From positions 1 to 64,000 of the forward strand of contig JBCBJV010000005.1 of NCBI GenBank assembly GCA_038522945.1: a DNA stretch of 64,000 bases, in the 5' to 3' direction. A program made the translations under genes and the position numbers. The stretch's first letter is position 1. The number at the start of each line of letters is the position of its first letter. A model generated the notes under the pieces. It saw only the letters and a program-made list of their open reading frames with translations. It did no database searches and was not told the origin of the DNA. Below are positions 62,780-64,000 of the stretch, in pieces. The stretch comes from MED-G105 sp038522945. Lineage in GTDB: Bacteria > Pseudomonadota > Alphaproteobacteria > Caulobacterales > Parvularculaceae.

Positions 62780-63379
62780 TCACGCGATTTTTTCGGTTCG
62801 TGACCTTTCGCAAAGGGGCGTCTGAGCGACGAGGTCGGCAATCGCTGACCTCATTTTGTCGTAGGATGGGCCATAAAAGTAGAGCACCGTCTCGGTGTGG
62901 CTCTCCCGGAAACTGCGGAAGCTACCGAATGCCCCCAGCGCCTCATCGAGATCGCAGATAAGCGCATTGATGTCGCTCTCTTCATAGACCTCCTCGGGCA
63001 GATCCGTGCCATTCAACACAAGGGCCAGTCCTTCATAAATACCGAAGGGGATTTCCTTCTGGCTGTTGTCAAGGAAAAGCGCGGAGCCTTTCGGGGCACC
63101 GAGGGCCTCTAGCTGACTGATCACGCCTTTGAGCACCTTGTCGGAGGCATCGGGGAGTTCCAGCTCAATCTCGCAGAAATCAATCCCGCCGTCATACTCC
63201 GACATCATGGTGCCGCCGCCCACCACCTCACCGAGGCGCTGGCGTTTTAGAAACTCTTCAAGCGGATCTTCGAAGTATTCCCCGCGGTCCATGGGTTGGA
63301 CTTTCGCATTTAGGCGCGCCACGACAAGCTGGCCTTCGGGTGCTGACTTACTGTCAAATTTGAGTTTGATACCGAACAT
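62780..63379 (-). CDS. Hypothetical protein between ubiB and coaBC
   Basis: A 199-residue protein I cannot assign. It starts MFGIKLKFDSKSAPEGQLVVARLNAKV and contains a basic/acidic patch (EDPLEEFLKRQRLGEVVGGG), strands such as GGIDFCEIELELPD, and a C-terminal ETVLYFYGPSYDKMRSAIADLV. There is no signal peptide or membrane segment, so it is probably cytosolic with a mixed alpha/beta fold. AGAGAGG precedes the ATG at 63379; upstream frame extension is unlikely. It is 86 bases ahead of coaBC. Confidence 0.65.
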   Translation of the reverse strand: MFGIKLKFDSKSAPEGQLVVARLNAKVQPMDRGEYFEDPLEEFLKRQRLGEVVGGGTMMSEYDGGIDFCEIELELPDASDKVLKGVISQLEALGAPKGSALFLDNSQKEIPFGIYEGLALVLNGTDLPEEVYEESDINALICDLDEALGAFGSFRSFRESHTETVLYFYGPSYDKMRSAIADLVAQTPLCERSRTEKIA

Positions 63380-63564
63380 GCCGCCTCTCTTTCTTACACA
63401 ACGGTAATGAGAGTAGGCGGCAAATTGCTCTTTCCCCGTGAACCTAACCGATAAAACTTGAACAGTATGGGAACGAGTTGGTGTTTGCCGTCCCGATAGG
63501 CTTAATTGATCCCAGCGCACATATCAAAAAAAGATGATTAACGCCGATTAAACCTGACCGCGTG

Positions 63565-63580
63565 CGATTGAGATCAATCG
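63565..63580. repeat. 16-bp near-perfect palindrome after ubiB
   Basis: CGATTGA and TCAATCG flank GA. It lies 31 bases past the ubiB stop on the minus strand, without a T-run. Could be an operator for the next gene or part of a 3' structure. Confidence 0.35.
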
Positions 63581-63610
63581 GAAACTCGCGACGTCAAGTC
63601 TCTATAAGGG

Positions 63611-64000
63611 TCAGGTAAGCCCAACCGCTAAAGCCAATGCGATCATCGCAAAGCCAGCAAACCAGATCGCTCGGCGGGTCATCTGCCCCTGACGACCGAG
63701 CGCCTGGGCCAGGTCTTCCGTGGTCTGATGGGAAAGCCCAAGGCGGTCATCGGAGACCCGTGCGGAGGCCTCACCGATTTGTTCCAGATAGCGCGGCAAG
63801 AGTGGCGCGATATCGAGCGCTTTTTCTGTCGCCTCGCGCAGGCGCTCTACCTGACGACGCGGCCCCACAGCATCGGTGATGTAGGATTTGACGACAGGCT
63901 TTGCGGCCTCCCACATGTTCACTTCCGGATCGAGATCCCGGGCAACGCCTTCTACTGTGACCATCGTCCGTTGAAGGAGTACCAGTTCGGGGCGCAAATG
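63611..64000 (-). CDS. ubiB: UbiB, C-terminal part (cut by window end)
   Basis: C-terminal 129 residues of the ABC1/UbiB kinase-like ATPase used in ubiquinone synthesis. The fragment reads through LRPELVLLQRTMVTVEGVARDLDPEVNMWEAAKPVV, a conserved block near the end of UbiB, and finishes with the hydrophobic C-terminal segment WFAGFAMIALALAVGL that anchors it to the membrane. The frame is open to the last base of the window, so the start and kinase core lie outside. ubiB-coaBC is a frequent order in alphaproteobacteria. Confidence 0.92.
   Translation of the reverse strand, partial: HLRPELVLLQRTMVTVEGVARDLDPEVNMWEAAKPVVKSYITDAVGPRRQVERLREATEKALDIAPLLPRYLEQIGEASARVSDDRLGLSHQTTEDLAQALGRQGQMTRRAIWFAGFAMIALALAVGLT

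Overview
The window looks like ordinary chromosome from a free-living, aerobic alphaproteobacterium. The evidence is a set of alphaproteobacterial neighbourhoods: senC-regB-regA, tsaE-amgK-murU-addB-addA-trxA, trpA-accD-folC, rph/hrcA-grpE, ubiB-coaBC and an MmcB-type repair protein. The many exported peptidases and esterases, together with the DUF1501/DUF1800 pair, would suit a marine Parvularculales- or Hyphomonadales-like organism. That placement is an inference. I see no rRNA, tRNA, CRISPR array, transposase, integrase or prophage gene.

Layout. 1-5.2 kb holds a LysE exporter, a beta-barrel protein, an AGCS amino-acid:sodium symporter, a small XRE-regulator/membrane-protein pair and an intracellular PHB depolymerase. 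5.6-8.6 kb is the redox-control cluster senC <- -> regB-regA. 8.6-15 kb has the DUF1501/DUF1800 pair divergent from two M16 peptidases, one catalytic and one lacking the zinc motif. 15-26 kb has ferredoxin-mmcB on the minus strand and a long plus-strand operon for t6A modification, peptidoglycan recycling, AddAB and thioredoxin. 26-31.8 kb has trpA-accD-folC, a small secreted protein and a type-B carboxylesterase.

31.9-40.4 kb carries pnp, rpsO, truB and rbfA, but the classical run is opened up by an SDR gene and by a prolyl oligopeptidase plus a secreted protein. 40.5-47.4 kb has a lipoprotein phosphoesterase, an HDAC-like deacetylase with hemH, an acyl-CoA/ACP ligase, and nth-pyrF. 47.5-55.3 kb is cell-envelope material: an OmpA-like protein, DUF2244, glyoxalase I, an ABC-2 exporter pair, an orphan ABC ATPase and an acyltransferase. 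55.5-64 kb has rph, a large DUF11 surface protein, hrcA-grpE, a crotonase, coaBC, an unknown protein and the 3' end of ubiB.

No clearly new defence or mobile system is present. The observations most worth following are the XRE/membrane-protein module with palindromes placed on its promoter, a 27-bp PhaR-like palindrome upstream of phaZ, an intrinsic terminator embedded in the 3' coding end of folC, three 19-bp tandem repeats between rbfA and truB, lysine/alanine-rich tails on two unrelated enzymes, and a crotonase that appears to lack the usual catalytic glutamates.
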